Shown: in pieces, positions 8,287 to 16,721 of the stretch
Position numbering within the stretch: the stretch's first letter is position 1
Layout: each line of letters starts with the position of its first letter
DNA from: Leifsonia psychrotolerans
GTDB lineage: Bacteria > Actinomycetota > Actinomycetes > Actinomycetales > Microbacteriaceae
DNA length: 64,000 bases
NCBI RefSeq assembly: GCF_013410665.1
Contig: NZ_JACCFM010000001.1
Span: 3,756,246-3,820,245, forward strand
Direction: 5' to 3'
The notes under the pieces: model-generated
Seen by the model: the letters and a program-made list of their open reading frames with translations, nothing else
What the model was told of the DNA's origin: nothing
Database searches by the model: none
Program-made: the position numbers and the translations under genes

Positions 8287-9774
8287 ATGCCCGCGGCTTT
8301 CGACGTAGTAGGAATTACCAAATCGTTCCCTGGCGTCAAAGCACTGGTTGACGTGAGCGTCAGCGTGCGGCCTGGGGAGATCCACTGTTGGATTGGCGAG
8401 AACGGCGCGGGCAAGTCGACACTTATCAAGATCCTGGCGGGAGCTCACGCTCCCGACTCCGGAGAGATTCTTGTCGAGGGCAGGCCCGTCACTATCTCGA
8501 AACCCGGGGACGCGATGAACGCCGGTCTGAGCTTCATTCTGCAGGAACTCAGCGTCGTCGACGGGCTCTCCATCGCAGACAACATCATGCTCGGACATGA
8601 ATTGCGGCGCGGGCCCGAGGTCAGAAAGCATGTGACAAACCAGCGGGCCACCGAGCTACTCGACCAAATTGGGTTCGAAGGACTCGACCCCGCTCGCCTC
8701 GTCGGAACGCTTTCCACCGCAGAAAAGCAAGCGGTCATGATTGCACGTGCCTTGAACCTCGAGGCGCGAGTCATCTTTCTTGACGAAACCTCCGCCACCC
8801 TCGACAGCGACGAAGTGAAGCGGTTGTTCGATGTCATGCGCATGCTGCGCTCTGTCGGTAAAGCAGTGGTGTTTGTGACCCACCGTCTTCAAGAAGTGAT
8901 CGATGTGGCAGACCGGGTCACTGTCTTCAAAGACGGCACGATTGTTGGCACTCTGGAAGGCGACGACATCGACAGTGCGATTATGGTGCGGGCGATGGTG
9001 GGTCGTGACGTCACCCAAATCTTCCCACCGAAGGACCGTGAGGTCGGCAACATGATCCTTGAGGCGAAGTCTGTGAGCACGCGCGAGGTGCGAAACATTT
9101 CGCTCAGTGTCAGATCGGGTGAGGTCCTGGGCATTGCCGGGCTTGTCGGTTCTGGCCGTACCGAAGTGTTGCGTGCTCTCTTCGGCCTCGATAAGGTCAC
9201 GACCGGCACCATCAGGCTTGACGGTGCCGAACGGGTCTGGCCGAGCTGTCAACAGGCGATCAATAGCGGTATCGCAATGGTTCCCGCTGACCGCCGCAGC
9301 GAAGGAATTGTCGCGCTCCGCTCCGTCGAAGAGAACCTCACGCTCACTTGGGCCGGTCGGGCCAGCGGGCGTGGATGGAGAAAGAAGTCAGCGTTGCTGG
9401 CGCAACAGTTCGTTGAAGAACTTCGGATCAAGACGCCCTCACTCGCCCAGCACATCGGCCTATTGTCTGGCGGAAACCAGCAGAAAGTCGTTGTGGCACG
9501 TTGGCTCGCCATGAAACCCAAGGTTCTTCTGCTCGACGAACCAACCCGGGGCATCGACGTCGGTGCTAAGGCCGAGATGTACCGACTGATCGACGAACTG
9601 GCTCGGGCGGGGCTCGCCGTCATCGTCGTCTCGTCCGACTTGCTCGAGGTCATCGGGCTCTCAAATCGCATCCTGGTTATGCGCGAGGGTGAACCCGCCG
9701 GGACGCTCAGCAACGAACCTACCGAAGAAGCAATTGTTGCGCTCGCCATGGCGCACGAGAAGGCAGTGATATGA
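8287..9774 (+). CDS. Sugar ABC transporter ATP-binding protein, two ABC domains (RbsA type)
   Basis: 495 aa, typical of RbsA/MglA/XylG. Domain 1 has Walker A GENGAGKST (near residue 40), a signature-like LSTAEKQAV and Walker B VIFLDETSATLD. Domain 2 has the degenerate P-loop GLVGSGRTE, signature LSGGNQQKV and Walker B VLLLDEPTRGIDVG. The ATG at 8287 places the protein start just before FDVVGITKSFPGVKAL, the usual N-terminus. An in-frame ATG at 8215 would overlap the binding-protein gene and add 24 unconserved residues. It energises import with the permease that overlaps its stop codon. Confidence 0.92.
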   Translation: MPAAFDVVGITKSFPGVKALVDVSVSVRPGEIHCWIGENGAGKSTLIKILAGAHAPDSGEILVEGRPVTISKPGDAMNAGLSFILQELSVVDGLSIADNIMLGHELRRGPEVRKHVTNQRATELLDQIGFEGLDPARLVGTLSTAEKQAVMIARALNLEARVIFLDETSATLDSDEVKRLFDVMRMLRSVGKAVVFVTHRLQEVIDVADRVTVFKDGTIVGTLEGDDIDSAIMVRAMVGRDVTQIFPPKDREVGNMILEAKSVSTREVRNISLSVRSGEVLGIAGLVGSGRTEVLRALFGLDKVTTGTIRLDGAERVWPSCQQAINSGIAMVPADRRSEGIVALRSVEENLTLTWAGRASGRGWRKKSALLAQQFVEELRIKTPSLAQHIGLLSGGNQQKVVVARWLAMKPKVLLLDEPTRGIDVGAKAEMYRLIDELARAGLAVIVVSSDLLEVIGLSNRILVMREGEPAGTLSNEPTEEAIVALAMAHEKAVI

Positions 9775-10841
9775 AAGTGAACTCCCGGTGGCTCATGCGC
9801 TGGCTCGTGAAGCAGCGACAGAATCCCACAATCGCGACTCTGGCTATTCTGGCGACACTCGTCGTGGTCTTTTCCTTGATGAGCGATAGATTCCTGACCA
9901 TCGAGAACATTCAGAACGTCACGCGGTCCAGCGCCGCAGTGATCACTGTCGGATGTGCCGTGACACTCGTCATGATCGCGCGCGGTCTCGACCTCTCTGT
10001 CGGCAGCACCCTGGCCGCCTGTGGTGTTCTTGCTGCAGCATTGGCCTCGAACGGAGCTAATCTGCTCCTCTCTTATCTGGCGGCGTTGGCGCTCGGAGCT
10101 GCAATCGGTGCGCTGAACGGTGTGATCGTCGTTGGGCTCAAGGTAACCCCGATCATCGCCACTTTGGGAACGCTCAACATCGCTCGCGGCCTGGCCTATC
10201 TGATCACGCCCAGCGCGATCCTGGTCGGGCTGCCGGCCGCATGGAGCACGATCGGCACCTCCTCACTCTTCGGCTTGCCGTCGCCGGTACTGATCGCCAT
10301 CGCCGCGGTCATCTTCTTCAGCTGGCTGCTGAACCGCACGGTGTTCGGCCGCCACGTCTATGCAATCGGAGGCAATGAGGAGACGGCACGCCTCGCCGGT
10401 GTGCGGGTCGGGCGGGTCCTATTCCTGCTCTATCTGATGGCAGGACTCTCCGCAGGTGTCGGCGCCATCGTGCTGAGCTCGCGACTCGGCACTGGTGACC
10501 CGAACATCGGGGTCGGCTTCGAATTCGATGTCATCGTCGCCGTCATCCTCGGTGGTACTAGCCTGGCCGGAGGGTCGGGCCGCATCAGCGGAACTGTGCT
10601 GGGTGCTCTCATCGTCGGATTCCTGAGCAACGGGTTGAACCTGGTCGGCGTGGAGCCGTTCTGGCAGTACGTAGCCAAGGGCAGCGCGCTCATCGTCGCC
10701 GTCGTGCTCGACAGGTTCGCAAGCCGAAGTAGTGACGTTCGGCCGAAGACGGGCAAAACGCCTCCATCGCCACCGTCACGCCCCACGCCTGACGTCACAG
10801 TTGGCGCACTCGATTCCAGCACGGTTGGAGCGACCCGATGA
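9771..10841 (+). CDS. Sugar ABC transporter permease (RbsC family)
   Basis: 356 aa integral membrane protein with eight to ten hydrophobic segments. The family hallmark VILGGTSLAGGSGRISGTVLGALIVG (central residues GGTSLAGGSG) lies near residue 260. The N-terminus is basic and the C-terminal tail of about 40 residues is Pro/Ser/Thr-rich. Its ATG overlaps the ATPase stop by 4 nt, and its own stop overlaps the next start. It is the only permease gene in the operon, so it would form a homodimer, as in RbsC systems. Confidence 0.92.
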   Translation: MKVNSRWLMRWLVKQRQNPTIATLAILATLVVVFSLMSDRFLTIENIQNVTRSSAAVITVGCAVTLVMIARGLDLSVGSTLAACGVLAAALASNGANLLLSYLAALALGAAIGALNGVIVVGLKVTPIIATLGTLNIARGLAYLITPSAILVGLPAAWSTIGTSSLFGLPSPVLIAIAAVIFFSWLLNRTVFGRHVYAIGGNEETARLAGVRVGRVLFLLYLMAGLSAGVGAIVLSSRLGTGDPNIGVGFEFDVIVAVILGGTSLAGGSGRISGTVLGALIVGFLSNGLNLVGVEPFWQYVAKGSALIVAVVLDRFASRSSDVRPKTGKTPPSPPSRPTPDVTVGALDSSTVGATR

Positions 10842-11701
10842 TTGATGTCATTGCGGATGATCTCGATCACCCGGAGTGCGTAGCCTATGGACTCGACGGC
10901 TTCGTTTACGCCGGTGGAGAGGCAGGTCAAATTTATCGAATCGACGTCGAAACGCGCAGTCCAACGATCGTCGGATCGACCGACGGCTTCATCCTCGGCA
11001 TCGCGCTCGACCGGGACGGTAACGTCTACGCCTGCGACACCAAGGCCAAGGCCGTATTGCGGATGAGTCCATCCGGTGATGTCGAGACGCTGTGCACCGG
11101 TACACCGGAACGGCCGATGCGACTGCCAAACTCTCTGGCATTCGGGGCCACGGGTGAGCTCTACATCTCGGATTCTGGTGTCTGGGGCGAATCTCAGGGC
11201 TGCATCTACCGACGTAGCCCTGATGGAGCAGTGGAGGTGTGGTCAGAGGGCGCCGCTTCGTTCACGAACGGAATCGCGCACTCTCCCGATGGTGCATTTC
11301 TCTACGTCGTCGAGTCGACACTTCCCGGTGTGACGCGGATCCCGATCCAGTCCAACGGTTCGGCTGGCGAGCCCGAAACTGTCGTGATGATGCCGGGCAC
11401 GGTTCCAGACGGCATCGCGTTCGACACCGCAGGTCGCCTCTACATCGCGTGCTACCGGCCAGACCGCCTCTACCGGCTCGACCCGACTGGCGAGCTCGTG
11501 ATCTTCGCCGACGACCCCAAGGGAACCGCGATCTCGGCCCCTACTAATGTCGCGTTCGGTGGAGAATCAATGTCGAGCCTCTTCATTGCAAGCCTGGGTC
11601 GGTGGCATGTCTCTCGGATGACAGTCGACGTACCTGGTTTTGCCCTGCACTATCCAGAGCCTCAGTCGAACGCGTCTGGAGTAGTCAATGTCAATGTTTG
11701 A
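10838..11701 (+). CDS. SMP-30/gluconolactonase-family protein
   Basis: 287 aa six-bladed beta-propeller. Metal-ligand positions of the SMP-30 family are visible: ECVAYG near the N-terminus, RLPNSLAFGATGELYISDSG near 90-110 (Asn ligand) and VPDGIAFDTAGRLYIACY near 190-205 (Asp ligand). SMP-30 enzymes hydrolyse aldono-lactones, which fits an operon with a sugar-oxidising SDR. A strictosidine-synthase-like hydrolase is the alternative. It is translationally coupled on both sides. Confidence 0.82.
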   Translation: MIDVIADDLDHPECVAYGLDGFVYAGGEAGQIYRIDVETRSPTIVGSTDGFILGIALDRDGNVYACDTKAKAVLRMSPSGDVETLCTGTPERPMRLPNSLAFGATGELYISDSGVWGESQGCIYRRSPDGAVEVWSEGAASFTNGIAHSPDGAFLYVVESTLPGVTRIPIQSNGSAGEPETVVMMPGTVPDGIAFDTAGRLYIACYRPDRLYRLDPTGELVIFADDPKGTAISAPTNVAFGGESMSSLFIASLGRWHVSRMTVDVPGFALHYPEPQSNASGVVNVNV

Positions 11702-12413
11702 ACAGGTGCACCACGTGCGTGCGACGGATGCTGTGGTGGCACGCATCGAAAGTCTGATCCTGGATCACAGCCTGAAGCCCGGCGACACCCTGCCGTCGGA
11801 ACGTGAGCTCGCCGCAATGCTGAATGTGAGTCGCAACGCGCTGCGTGAGGCTCTTGGAATTCTGGGACAAAAGGGACTCGTCGTGGCGCGACCGGGCAAG
11901 GGAACTATGGTGGCTGAGCCCTCGCCCGACCCGTTAAAGGCGTCACTACAGCTGCTTCTGCAGTTGCGGCATGTGACCCTGACCGAGCTGGGTGACGTTC
12001 GAATTCTGATTGAACCGGAACTTGCCGCGCGCGCCGCAGAACGAGTCGGCGACGGAGCTGCATTGACCCAGTGGCTGGAACGACTCCTCGACGCTCACGA
12101 CGACCCGGCCGCTCACGTGGCAGCCGACCTGGGCTATCACAGGGAGATCGCCCGGCTGGCCGACCACACAGTCTTTAGCGTGCTGGTTGACGCGGTGCGA
12201 GAGCCCATCACTCGAAGCATGATGTTCGGTACAAAGCTGCCGCGTGCAATCGATCATTCCGATGCTCAGCACCGCGCCGTTTACGACGCGATCATGGAGG
12301 GGAATGCGGTCGCCGCTCGTCAGGCGATGACCGAGCACATCACCTACGTCAACGAGTACTTGAGGGATGAAACGCCCTCAGTCATTTCATCGGGGGGAGA
12401 GGCGCATGTCTAA
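11688..12413 (+). CDS. FadR-subfamily GntR transcriptional regulator
   Basis: 241 aa. An N-terminal winged helix contains LPSERELAAMLNVSRNALREALGILGQKGLV (the GntR HTH with its SRNALREAL recognition helix). A C-terminal all-helical FCD domain has His/Asp positions typical of metal-dependent effector binding (LGYHREIA, DHSDAQHRAVYDAI, MTEHI). ATG at 11688 or at 11694 could be used; both lie inside the end of the SMP-30 gene. It probably binds the palindrome at 6976-6988 and is released by a sugar acid or pathway intermediate. Confidence 0.88.
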   Translation: MSMFEQVHHVRATDAVVARIESLILDHSLKPGDTLPSERELAAMLNVSRNALREALGILGQKGLVVARPGKGTMVAEPSPDPLKASLQLLLQLRHVTLTELGDVRILIEPELAARAAERVGDGAALTQWLERLLDAHDDPAAHVAADLGYHREIARLADHTVFSVLVDAVREPITRSMMFGTKLPRAIDHSDAQHRAVYDAIMEGNAVAARQAMTEHITYVNEYLRDETPSVISSGGEAHV

Positions 12414-13443
12414 GAACGACGATGTCTCCTTCACCCTCACAAACGAGTTTCTGAGCATCGAAATCGACCCGAACCAGGGCGCAGACCTCGTCTCGCTCAT
12501 GCACAGGGAAAGTGGCGAGGAACTGCTCTGGCGAGACCCACGCACGTCGGCGCGATCCGGCACGGCGCCACTTCCGATGTTCGCCGATTCGTTCTACGAC
12601 ACCTATCGCGGTGGCATGCAGGAGCTCTTCCCGAACACTGCGGACTCCTCGGTTGTGATGGGCGTAACGCTTCCCTTTCATGGCGAGGCCTGCCAGTTGG
12701 CTTGGTCGGTGAGAAGAGAGCACCGATACGGAAGCGATCGCCTCGTCTGCATGACAGACCTCACACGGTATCCGGTGCGCATGGAGCGAACGATCTCACT
12801 CGTTCCGGGGGAGCCGACGTTGCGCATCCGCAGTGAGATCGTCAATCTCTCTGCTCGCGCGTTGCCGTACACCTGGGCGATGCACCCGGCCTTCTCGAGG
12901 GCAGTGACGGCAGAGCCATCCGTGCTTTATGCGCCGTTCGCGTGCGCGGTTTCCCACCCAGATAAGTTCTCGGAGAACCAATCATTCGCTCCCGGTGAGG
13001 TCGTGGGCGGCGGCTCGGTGGAGGGCGTGAGCACGCTCACGTTGAACGCCAACGATGCGGGAACCACTGATCTGCTCTATGCGCAGCCGGACCAAGGCTG
13101 GTACACACTTCGCAACGAATCGTCAGGGCTCACCGTTTCGATGGGCTGGCCCGTCGAGCAGTTCCCCGAATTGTGGATCTGGCAGGAATGTCGGGGTGTC
13201 GGAGACTTTCCATGGTGGGGCCAGCATCACATCGTCGCGGTGGAGCCGCATGTTGCCTCTCCCTCACGCGCGCTTGCCGAGCATATTGTCGCAGGCACGG
13301 CCCGCGAGCTGGCGCCCCACGGCAGACTCAGCGCAGAGTTCACACTTTCGGCCGAGCTGACATCGCTCGATCAGATCCCGCAGGGCCTGGACACACGAGG
13401 TCGTGTCGTTCTGCGCCAGAAAGAGAAGGAGCACACAGCATGA
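12406..13443 (+). CDS. Aldose 1-epimerase-like (galactose mutarotase fold) protein
   Basis: 345 aa, matching the galactose-mutarotase-like fold. It has an N-terminal LTNEFLSIEIDPNQGADLVSL segment, AMHPAFS where mutarotases carry the catalytic HPYF-type His, and VEPHVASPS where the catalytic Glu (EP) lies. ATG at 12406 follows GGGGGAG (12392-12398) at good spacing and overlaps the regulator stop by 8 nt. An upstream in-frame ATG at 12367 would overlap further without conserved sequence. In this operon it may interconvert anomers of the imported sugar before oxidation. Confidence 0.75.
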   Translation: MSKNDDVSFTLTNEFLSIEIDPNQGADLVSLMHRESGEELLWRDPRTSARSGTAPLPMFADSFYDTYRGGMQELFPNTADSSVVMGVTLPFHGEACQLAWSVRREHRYGSDRLVCMTDLTRYPVRMERTISLVPGEPTLRIRSEIVNLSARALPYTWAMHPAFSRAVTAEPSVLYAPFACAVSHPDKFSENQSFAPGEVVGGGSVEGVSTLTLNANDAGTTDLLYAQPDQGWYTLRNESSGLTVSMGWPVEQFPELWIWQECRGVGDFPWWGQHHIVAVEPHVASPSRALAEHIVAGTARELAPHGRLSAEFTLSAELTSLDQIPQGLDTRGRVVLRQKEKEHTA

Positions 13444-14216
13444 GATTTGATGGAATCACCGCGGTTGTCACGGGAGCTGGCGCAGGAATCGGCCGGGCTA
13501 CGGCAACGCGCCTCGCCAACGAAGGTGCCAAACTGGCGCTCATTGACATCAACCAGGAGAGCATCGATGAGCTCGCCGCGAGTCTGGGTGAGAGCGGATG
13601 CACGGCGAACGCGTACCGAGCGGATGTGTGTTCCTCCGACGCGGCAACCGCAGTGATCGCACAGATCGCCGCCGAGATGGGTACCCCTCAGGTACTCGTA
13701 AACAACGCCTCCGTTCTTCGCTTGGCCTCGGCCGCCGAGACGCCGCTCGAGCTGTTCGATGCCGTGATCTCGACCAACCTGCGCAGCGTCTTCACGTTCT
13801 CCCAGGCTGTCGCTCGACTGCTGATTGCGGCGAAACTTCCGGGATCGATCGTCAATGTCTCGTCGATTCACGCTGTGATCAGCGAACCGAACGCGAGCGC
13901 GTATACCGCGGCCAAGGGCGGCATCGAAGCCATGTCCCGCACGTTCGCATCGGAATGGGCATCCGCCGGTATCCGTGTGAACTGTGTGCGCCCCGGTGCA
14001 ACGTGGAGTGAAATGACGACCCCGATTTACACCAAAGAAATTCAGAGGGCGATCGCCCAGCGTGTGCCGATGGGGCGTATTGGTGATGCGAGTGAGATCG
14101 CCGCGGGGATCTGTTTCTTCGCCTCGCCGGACTCGAGCTACTGCACCGGAACAACTCTCGATATCGATGGCGGATACATTATGGATGGCAGCCTGCCGGG
14201 CACGGTGTACGCGTGA
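13440..14216 (+). CDS. Short-chain dehydrogenase/reductase (SDR)
   Basis: 258 aa classical SDR. It has the Rossmann motif TGAGAGIG near residue 12, NNAS near 88, catalytic Ser in IVNVSSIHAV, and the YTAAKGG catalytic Tyr-x-x-x-Lys near 155. The C-terminus ends with GTTLDIDGGYIMDG. ATG at 13440 overlaps the previous stop by 4 nt. In context it could oxidise an aldose to a lactone for the SMP-30 enzyme, or oxidise a polyol or aldonate. The substrate cannot be told from sequence. Confidence 0.9.
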   Translation: MRFDGITAVVTGAGAGIGRATATRLANEGAKLALIDINQESIDELAASLGESGCTANAYRADVCSSDAATAVIAQIAAEMGTPQVLVNNASVLRLASAAETPLELFDAVISTNLRSVFTFSQAVARLLIAAKLPGSIVNVSSIHAVISEPNASAYTAAKGGIEAMSRTFASEWASAGIRVNCVRPGATWSEMTTPIYTKEIQRAIAQRVPMGRIGDASEIAAGICFFASPDSSYCTGTTLDIDGGYIMDGSLPGTVYA

Positions 14217-15253
14217 GCGCGCGAGACTCCCGCTCCGTCGAGCAGTGGGCGGCAGCGATTTTGAGCAACGCCGGACTGCGTGGCGAAGCGGCACAGATCG
14301 TTGCGGCAAATCTGTCATATGCCGAACGGCGCGGGGTGATCAGCCACGGATTCATCCGTCTGGCGACCTACCTGGAGCGTATCAAGGCCGGCGGCATCAA
14401 CTCGAACCCTGACGTTCATCTGGTCGAGGATTCGGGTGCGATGGCGGTTATGACCGCCGACAACGGGCCGGGCGCTTCGTCAGCCGTCGCCGCGGTCGAG
14501 CAGGCGATGGAACGCGCGCGGAAGTACGGAATCGGGTGTGTGCTCGTGCGTGATGCCAACCATTTTGGGGCGACGGGTTTCTACACCGACATGATGGCCG
14601 AGGGCGGCTTCGTTGGCATTGCGGCGTGCAACACCGATGCGGTGATGTGCGCACCGTTCGGCGGAATGCCGGTGCTTGGTACGAACCCGCTCTCGATTGC
14701 GCTTCCGCTTCCCGCACCGGCTCGGCCACAACTTGACATGGCGACAACCGAGGCGAGTTATGGAAAACTCGTCGTCGCCGCGCAAGAAGGTTCGAGCATC
14801 CCTCTGGGCTGGGCCGTTGACGCACAGGGACAATCCACGACGAATCCGCAACAGGGCCTCGAGGGAGCACTGCTGCCAAGCGGCGGGCCCAAGGGCTTCG
14901 GACTGGCGTTCATGATCGACGGCATTTTGGCCCTGTCGGGTGCCAAGACCAGTCCATTCGTCTCTGCGCTCTATGGCGACGCCTCGGAGCCGCAGCATCT
15001 CGGACATCTGTTCATCGCCCTCAACGTGCCAGGAGAACGGCACCCGGGCGCCTATGCAGAGCAGATCACGTCGCTGGTCGACGCCGTGCACTCGAGCAGT
15101 CCGCCGCTGCCGGGATCACCGGCACTTACGCCAGGTGAGCCCGAACTGGAGCGAGAGCTCGGCAATGGAAGCGTCGTCACGCTCAGCGATGAGCAGTTGC
15201 GCGTGCTGAACGAAATCGGCTCGAATTACGGCGAACCCTTTCCGGGAGCCTAG
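14213..15253 (+). CDS. Malate/L-lactate dehydrogenase family (Ldh2) oxidoreductase
   Basis: 346 aa. Family motifs are SHGFIRLATYLERIKAGGIN (catalytic His near residue 45), VRDANHFGATGFY near 115 (NHFG nucleotide-binding segment), GTNPLSIALP and GGPKGFGLAFMID. Ldh2 enzymes reduce or oxidise 2-keto/2-hydroxy acids with NAD(P)H; relatives include YiaK (2,3-diketo-L-gulonate reductase) and sugar-acid dehydrogenases. The GTG start overlaps the SDR stop (GTGA). It is the last gene of the operon and stops next to the convergent yrdB-like gene. Confidence 0.88.
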   Translation: MSARDSRSVEQWAAAILSNAGLRGEAAQIVAANLSYAERRGVISHGFIRLATYLERIKAGGINSNPDVHLVEDSGAMAVMTADNGPGASSAVAAVEQAMERARKYGIGCVLVRDANHFGATGFYTDMMAEGGFVGIAACNTDAVMCAPFGGMPVLGTNPLSIALPLPAPARPQLDMATTEASYGKLVVAAQEGSSIPLGWAVDAQGQSTTNPQQGLEGALLPSGGPKGFGLAFMIDGILALSGAKTSPFVSALYGDASEPQHLGHLFIALNVPGERHPGAYAEQITSLVDAVHSSSPPLPGSPALTPGEPELERELGNGSVVTLSDEQLRVLNEIGSNYGEPFPGA

Positions 15254-15610
15254 CTAGCTGAGTTCCTTGCGCCCGGCGATGATGCCGCTGAGTGTGGCGA
15301 CAACCGCGAAGACGATCGCGACAATCGGCTGGCCCAGGGCGAACCAGGCGAACACCGCGGAGCCCATGACACAGATTTCGACGAGGGCCTTGCCGAACGG
15401 GTCAATTCTGATGACGGCCTTGGGAGAACGGAATAGTGCCCAGAGCAGGAGTGCGAGTGCGGGTGCGCCGATGCCGATCAAGACGCCGGGCCAGGGCAGT
15501 GGCCACGTGGCGAAACCCCAGATTCCGAGGCTGACGAAGGTGAAGAGTTCGAGCACGAACCGCAGGATTTCGTTGGGGCTGATCTGGGTCTGGGCAGGTG
15601 CGTCGGTCAC
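15254..15610 (-). CDS. YrdB-like (DUF2568) small membrane protein
   Basis: 118 aa with four hydrophobic segments. The arrangement ILRFVLELFTFVSLGIWGF, then VLIGIGAPALALLLWALF, and a C-terminal IVAIVFAVVATLSGII matches the YrdB/DUF2568 family of unknown function. Its stop abuts the stop of the convergent Ldh2 gene with no gap, so no terminator fits between them. Confidence 0.75.
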   Translation of the reverse strand: MTDAPAQTQISPNEILRFVLELFTFVSLGIWGFATWPLPWPGVLIGIGAPALALLLWALFRSPKAVIRIDPFGKALVEICVMGSAVFAWFALGQPIVAIVFAVVATLSGIIAGRKELS

Positions 15611-15679
15611 TCGTCAAGCTTACCGACCCGCCGCCGCGTCGCGCACCGGGCAGCGCTGTGGCGCACCGCGGGGCAGAAA

Positions 15680-16552
15680 CTACTTGAAGATGATGGTGCG
15701 CACACCGTCCTGCAGCACTCGATTCTCAGCGAACCACTTCACGGCCTGGCTGAGGGTGCGGCTCTCTTCGTCCTGTCCGATCGCGACGAGTTCGTTCGCG
15801 CTGCGGGAATGGTCAACGCGCACGACGTTCTGCTCGATGATCGGGCCTTCGTCGAGGTCGCTCGTGACGAAGTGCGCGGTTGCGCCAATGAGCTTCACCC
15901 CGCGGGCATGCGCCTGGCGGTAGGGGTTTGCACCCTTGAAACCGGGCAGGAATGAGTGGTGGATGTTGATGGCCCGGCCTTCGAGGCGAGCGCAGAGTTC
16001 GGGGGAGAGGATCTGCATGTAGCGCGCCAGCACGACCAGCTCGATGTCGTGTTCGTCGACGGCCTCGATCACGCGAGATTCGAAGGCGGTCTTGCTCGCG
16101 GCATCCGTGATGGGCAGGGATTCGAACGGAACGCTGTAGAAGCCCACCAGGTCGCGCAGGGTGCCGTGGTTACTGAGAACGAGGGGGATGTCAACGGCGA
16201 GCTGCCCGGCGCGCTGACGGAAGAGCAGATCGTTGACGCAGTGCCCGGCAGTCGAGGCGAGCACCAGAGTGCGCAGCGGCCGTCCGACGATATCGATGGT
16301 GGAATGCATGTCGTAGCGCGCGATCACGGGGGCCAAGGCGGCTTGCAGCGTGGCGCGATCGGTGGGTGATTCCACCTGCAGACGAATGAAGAATCGGCCG
16401 GTATCGGCGCTCGAGAACTGCTGACTCTCGGTGATATTTCCGTGCGCCGAGACGATCGCTCCGCTGACGGCGTGCACGATTCCGGGCTGGTCGGCGCAGA
16501 CCAGGGTGATCACCCAGTGATTGTGAGCGGATGCCGGCAGAGAACTGTTCAT
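15680..16552 (-). CDS. purU: Formyltetrahydrofolate deformylase PurU
   Basis: 290 aa. It has an N-terminal ACT domain (VITLVCADQPGIVHAVSG, residues 14-90) and a C-terminal formyltransferase-like domain. Catalytic residues are visible in INIHHSFLPGFKG (Asn197, His199) and TSDLDEGPIIEQ (Asp234). It hydrolyses 10-formyl-THF to formate and THF, balancing the one-carbon pool. glyA and folD lie elsewhere in this window. The ATG start is at 16552; it diverges from the MFS gene across about 170 bp. Confidence 0.95.
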   Translation of the reverse strand: MNSSLPASAHNHWVITLVCADQPGIVHAVSGAIVSAHGNITESQQFSSADTGRFFIRLQVESPTDRATLQAALAPVIARYDMHSTIDIVGRPLRTLVLASTAGHCVNDLLFRQRAGQLAVDIPLVLSNHGTLRDLVGFYSVPFESLPITDAASKTAFESRVIEAVDEHDIELVVLARYMQILSPELCARLEGRAINIHHSFLPGFKGANPYRQAHARGVKLIGATAHFVTSDLDEGPIIEQNVVRVDHSRSANELVAIGQDEESRTLSQAVKWFAENRVLQDGVRTIIFK

Positions 16553-16721
16553 CTCACTAGGTTAGCGGCCAGAGCTCGCACCACGACCGACCGGGCATCG
16601 GCTAGGCTTGCCCCGGTCGTGCCCAGTCCGCACGGCCCCGGGCGCGCACGCTGCGCGCAGGAGTTTTGAGCCCGCCTGTGCGCGAGATGGCCAAAACAGC
16701 CGTCGTGAGTGAGTTTCCGCC

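Noticed and set aside
13173..13439. An N-terminal extension of the SDR gene
   Set aside because: It lies wholly inside the epimerase-like gene; the Rossmann fold begins right after ATG 13440.
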